Source: Caulobacter sp. Root343 (GTDB taxonomy: Bacteria; Pseudomonadota; Alphaproteobacteria; Caulobacterales; Caulobacteraceae). From it: a stretch of 64,000 bases of DNA. The position numbers were made by a program, and so were the translations under genes. A model generated the notes under the pieces. That model was given only the letters and a program-made list of their open reading frames with translations, made no database searches and was not told the DNA's origin. Shown here one piece after another: positions 60,860 to 64,000 of the stretch; the stretch's first letter is position 1; the number at the start of each line of letters is the position of its first letter. The stretch covers positions 103,151-167,150 of the forward strand of contig NZ_LMDF01000001.1 in NCBI RefSeq assembly GCF_001425745.1, in the 5' to 3' direction.

Positions 60860-63757
60860 CTAGAACTTGTACTGCAGGCCCAGGCTGAACTGCCGGCCGG
60901 TGTGGGTGTAGACGAAGGTGCTGTCCCGGTCGGAGTCGATGAACTGCCGGTTGAAGCGGTCGAAGATGTTCAGGCCTTCCAGCGACAGCTTGAAGTGGTC
61001 GCTGATCTGGTACGAGGCGGCCATGTCGAAGGTCAGGTTCGGCGAATAGCCTTCCAGGTCCTGCAGCGGATTGTTGGCCGGCAGGGCGACGATCGACTTG
61101 TCGCGGTACGAGGCCGAGACGCGGGCGCTGAACTTGCTGTCCTCGTAGTAGAGCGTGGCGTTGTAGGCGTTCTTGGACAGGCCGATCAGGTCGTTGGTGG
61201 TCAGGCCGCCGGCGGCCAGGAAGTAGTCGATCTGGCTGTCGACATAGGTGTAGTTGAACAGCGCGCCCGTGTGGCTCAGCAGGCCCGGCAGGAAGGTGAA
61301 GGCCTGCTGGTAGTTGATCTCGAAGCCCTTCAGCGGGCCGCCCGGGGTGTTCAGCGGCCGGGTGACGGTGATCGGCGTGTTGTCCGGATCGACGCCCGAC
61401 GAGCCCAGCAGCGCCATCGGCAGGCCCGTCTGGCGGAAGGTCAGCTGCTGGGACTGGTTCTGAACATAGGTCTCGATGTCCTTGTAGAACAGGCCCACGC
61501 CGAGGATCGCGCCGGGGGCGAAGTACCATTCGGCGCCGACGTCGGCCGTCCAGGCGCGGATCGGGTCCAGGGTCGGGTTGCCCGAGGTGATCGACGGGGT
61601 GCCGGTCAGGTTCAGGCTACCGCCGGGTGTCAGGAAGCCCAGCTCCGGCCGCGACACGGTCTTGGCGCCCGAGAAGCGCAGGACCAAGTCGGGGGTGGCG
61701 TTCACCGAGATATTCAGCGACGGCAGGACATCGGTGTAGCTGTGCTCGGCGGTGACCTGCTGCGGCGTCAGGCCGATCTGGTAGCCGCGCGACTCCAGCT
61801 CGGTCTTGGCGATGCGGAAGCCGACGTCGCCGCGCACGGGGACGCCGCCGATCTCGGTCTTCAGGTCGGCCTGCAGGTAGCCCGAGGTGACCTTCTCGTC
61901 GACGCGCCGGATGCCGCCGTAGTTGTTGACCAGGTTGTAGAGACCGGTCTTGCCGTAAAGGTTCTGGTTCCCGACGAACTTGTCGTAGTCGATGGTCGCC
62001 CAGGCGCTGGGGAACACGCCGGCGTCGATGCCGTGGCCGCCGAAGCCGCTGACCACCTTGGTCAGGTTCTTCAGCTCGCTGGACGTGAAGCTGGGGACCA
62101 GGAAGTTGTTGGCCCGCTGGAAGGCCGAGGTGTCGAACGAGAACTCGTCATAGTGGCCGCCGACCTTGATGGTCAGGTCGTCGTCGACCGCCCAGGCCAG
62201 GTTCAGGTCGGCCGTCTTGTAGATGTTGGTCGTGAAGATCTGCTGCAGCCGCACCTCGGCATTGGGGGCCGAGAAGCTGTACTGCGTGGCGTCGGTGACG
62301 TCGAAGCCGTGAGTGATGGTCGGCTGGTCGCGGTTCTTGCGGAAGTCGATCGTCATGCTCGTGTTCGGCCGCTGGAACATGATCGTCGTGGTCATCGGCT
62401 GGTCGTAGTCGGACTTCGAATAGCCGATCAGGCCCTTGACCGTGATCCGGTCGGTCAGCTCGTGGGTGCCGGCGAAGGTGTATTGCTGGAAGACGTTCTG
62501 GAACTCGTCGTGCTGGGTGTCCGAGCGCAGGTCGACGCCGTCGAAACGGGCGAAATCGACGTCGTAGACGGTCTGGCCGAAGTTGACGCCGGCGGTGTGG
62601 CTGGTCCCGGCATTGCGCAAAACGAGCTCGCGCACGGCCGTCTGCGGCTTGCCGTTCTGGCTGATGGCGCGGGCGAACGAGAAGCCCTCCAGCCAGTTCT
62701 CCTCGCGCTTGACGTCATAGTTCGAATAGAGGGCGTCGAAGCTCAGCGACGTGCGCGAGGTCGGCTTCCATTGCAGGGCCAGGGTGGCGCCGGTGCGCTC
62801 CTGGTCGTGGTGGAACCGGCCGTAGCGCGGCAGGCGCGGGAAGAACACGGTCGAGCGGTTGGCCTGGTCGAACACGGTGTCCGTGGCGGCCGGACGGGCC
62901 ACGCCGGTCGCGCAGTTGAAGGCGTCGGTGCCGTTGGCGGCGTTGTCGACCGGGTTCTGCACCGGGCGGCCCACGGGCGTGCAGAAGCCGCCGTCGACCG
63001 TGGCCGGGTTCCAGCCGCCCGAGCCCCACTGGTCCTCGAGGAACCGGCGCTTGCTATAGGCCAGCGAGGCCTGGGCCCCGAACTCGCCCCAGGCGGTGTC
63101 CCAGCGGTTGCCGGCCACGGCGGTGAACTTGGGGTCGACGTTCTTGGCCAGGTCATTCCAGCCGGCCGCCGCGCCCAGGACGAGGGTCAGGCCCTTCTGG
63201 TCCAGCGGCCGGGCGGTTTCCAGGTCGACGGTGGCGCCCAGCGAGCCTTCGATGACCTCGGCCTGGGCGGTCTTGCGCACCGTGATGCCGCTGAACAGCT
63301 CCGAGGCGAAGGTGTTGAAGTCGAAACCGCGGCCCAGGTTCGCGCCCCGGTCGCTGGTGGTGGCGCCGCTGGTCGACTGGGCTTCCATGCCGTTGATGCG
63401 CACGCGGGTGAAGGCGGGCGGCAGGCCGCGAACGGTGATGGTGCGGCCCTCGCCGGCGACGCGGGTGATCGAGACGCCGGGCACCCGCTGGATCGACTCG
63501 GCCAGGTTTGCGTCGGGGAAGTCGGCGATGTCCTCGGCCTTGATGGCGTCGACCACGCCCGAGGACTGGCGCTTGATGTTCAGGGCGCTCTTCAGGCTCT
63601 CGCGGAAGCCGGTGACCACGACCTCGTCGACGGTGTTGTCAGGGGCGGCCTGGGCGCCGGTCGTTTGGGCTTGGGCCCCGGTGGCCGCCATCGCGCCGAC
63701 AAAAGCCAGGGCCAGCAACGAGCAACCCGAATTCCAGCCATGCTTGGACGACGACAT
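60860..63757 (-). CDS. TonB-dependent receptor, Xanthomonas/Caulobacter type
   Basis: 965 residues from the ATG at 63757, set by AGGAGG 7 nt upstream; a longer frame to 63805 lacks a signal peptide. Signal peptide (SLLALAFVGAMAATGAQAQ), TonB box (DEVVVTGFRESLKSAL), plug with NLAESIQRVPGVSITRVAGE and RTITVRGLPPAFTRVRINGM, and a barrel ending RQFSLGLQYKF with terminal Phe. This subgroup usually imports carbohydrates, often with plant-polymer enzymes nearby; a family 9 glycoside hydrolase is 2 kb away. Substrate otherwise unknown. Confidence 0.94.
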   Translation of the reverse strand: MSSSKHGWNSGCSLLALAFVGAMAATGAQAQTTGAQAAPDNTVDEVVVTGFRESLKSALNIKRQSSGVVDAIKAEDIADFPDANLAESIQRVPGVSITRVAGEGRTITVRGLPPAFTRVRINGMEAQSTSGATTSDRGANLGRGFDFNTFASELFSGITVRKTAQAEVIEGSLGATVDLETARPLDQKGLTLVLGAAAGWNDLAKNVDPKFTAVAGNRWDTAWGEFGAQASLAYSKRRFLEDQWGSGGWNPATVDGGFCTPVGRPVQNPVDNAANGTDAFNCATGVARPAATDTVFDQANRSTVFFPRLPRYGRFHHDQERTGATLALQWKPTSRTSLSFDALYSNYDVKREENWLEGFSFARAISQNGKPQTAVRELVLRNAGTSHTAGVNFGQTVYDVDFARFDGVDLRSDTQHDEFQNVFQQYTFAGTHELTDRITVKGLIGYSKSDYDQPMTTTIMFQRPNTSMTIDFRKNRDQPTITHGFDVTDATQYSFSAPNAEVRLQQIFTTNIYKTADLNLAWAVDDDLTIKVGGHYDEFSFDTSAFQRANNFLVPSFTSSELKNLTKVVSGFGGHGIDAGVFPSAWATIDYDKFVGNQNLYGKTGLYNLVNNYGGIRRVDEKVTSGYLQADLKTEIGGVPVRGDVGFRIAKTELESRGYQIGLTPQQVTAEHSYTDVLPSLNISVNATPDLVLRFSGAKTVSRPELGFLTPGGSLNLTGTPSITSGNPTLDPIRAWTADVGAEWYFAPGAILGVGLFYKDIETYVQNQSQQLTFRQTGLPMALLGSSGVDPDNTPITVTRPLNTPGGPLKGFEINYQQAFTFLPGLLSHTGALFNYTYVDSQIDYFLAAGGLTTNDLIGLSKNAYNATLYYEDSKFSARVSASYRDKSIVALPANNPLQDLEGYSPNLTFDMAASYQISDHFKLSLEGLNIFDRFNRQFIDSDRDSTFVYTHTGRQFSLGLQYKF

Positions 63758-64000
63758 GAGGACCTCCTGACCGGGGCGGCCCCGCCGCGCCCTTGATGTT
63801 TCCAACCCGAGGCTCCCGGTTGATCCGGTTCAGCGCTCTATCCTGGCGACTCCCACATGCTGAGAGTGAGTCTCACAAGATAGATAATATATGTCGGACA
63901 AATCTGGGCGCTGCAAGCTCCGGTAATCGGAACTCTCGCGGAGGTTCGCGGAAAGGCCCCGTCTGGGCCGTCGGCGGACGGGAGGAGAAATCCCTCTCTC
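63758..64000 (-). promoter_or_regulatory. Upstream region of third TonB receptor
   Basis: No gene is visible up to the window end. On the minus strand an A/T-rich core (ATATATTATCTATCTTG, 63878-63894 on the plus strand) is a plausible promoter. GTGAG-T-CTCAC at 63866-63876 is a perfect 11-bp palindrome of the operator type, just downstream of it. A leader of about 100 nt follows to the ATG. Confidence 0.45.

Noticed and set aside
60902..63796. 964-aa plus-strand open frame
   Set aside because: Exact antisense of the third TonB receptor; no motifs and shadow composition.
63758..63860. Possible TPP or cobalamin riboswitch before the third TonB receptor
   Set aside because: A fragment resembling GAACCxGAU is present, but the thi-box and the B12-box signatures are absent.
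1..64000. CRISPR arrays, rRNA operons or insertion sequences
   Set aside because: No regularly spaced direct repeats, rRNA-like sequence or transposase reading frames were found.

Overview
The window is GC-rich, densely coded alphaproteobacterial chromosome and almost certainly comes from a Caulobacter species. Diagnostic markers are the cell-cycle regulator GcrA, a CleC-type CheY-like protein, three large TonB-dependent receptors (one of the Xanthomonas/Caulobacter type), RpoH/ROSE-style control of a small heat-shock protein, and frequent TTG/GTG starts. From memory, the gene order Hsp20 - two exported methyltransferases - SCP2 - hydrolase - hisN - XRE - lpxL-like - cleC - M23 - DUF2093 - xseA - gcrA matches the C. 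crescentus CC_2258 to CC_2245 block. I could not check this against a database.

1-11 kb: a TonB-dependent receptor truncated by the window edge, a WYL regulator, rlmJ, chrA, a membrane-anchored protein with a C-terminal helix-hairpin-helix-like domain, a second TonB receptor and a sulfotransferase. 11-25 kb: an exported MTA/SAH nucleosidase-like protein, a MASE1-type hybrid histidine kinase plus a stand-alone receiver, an amidohydrolase, GNAT and XRE genes, phosphomannomutase/phosphoglucomutase, kdsD, gpmA, tandem pentapeptide-repeat proteins and an Hsp20 with a probable RNA thermometer. 25-40 kb: the conserved core block above, then an ABC-2 permease, argD, argF and hslO.

40-43.7 kb is the most unusual part. 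It is a one-strand accessory block with a small exported protein, two paralogous RhiA-like proteins flanking an XRE regulator, and a protein with the His/Cys signature of DUF4347/caspase-like (clan CD) peptidases. The spacers are AT-rich for this genome, and I consider this block the best candidate for an undescribed system.

43.7-64 kb: apaG, metZ, a two-domain dCTP deaminase, two TraB/GumN paralogues, a membrane protein/mini-XRE pair with its own operator, an alpha/beta hydrolase, an HD-domain protein, tRNA-Gly(CCC), S9 and S41 peptidases, a CadC-like membrane regulator, a family 9 glycoside hydrolase, a DUF885 metallopeptidase, an EF-hand protein and a third TonB receptor. This part looks devoted to envelope hydrolysis and nutrient uptake. 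Several intergenic gaps carry palindromic repeats rather than genes. No CRISPR array, insertion sequence, prophage or rRNA was seen.
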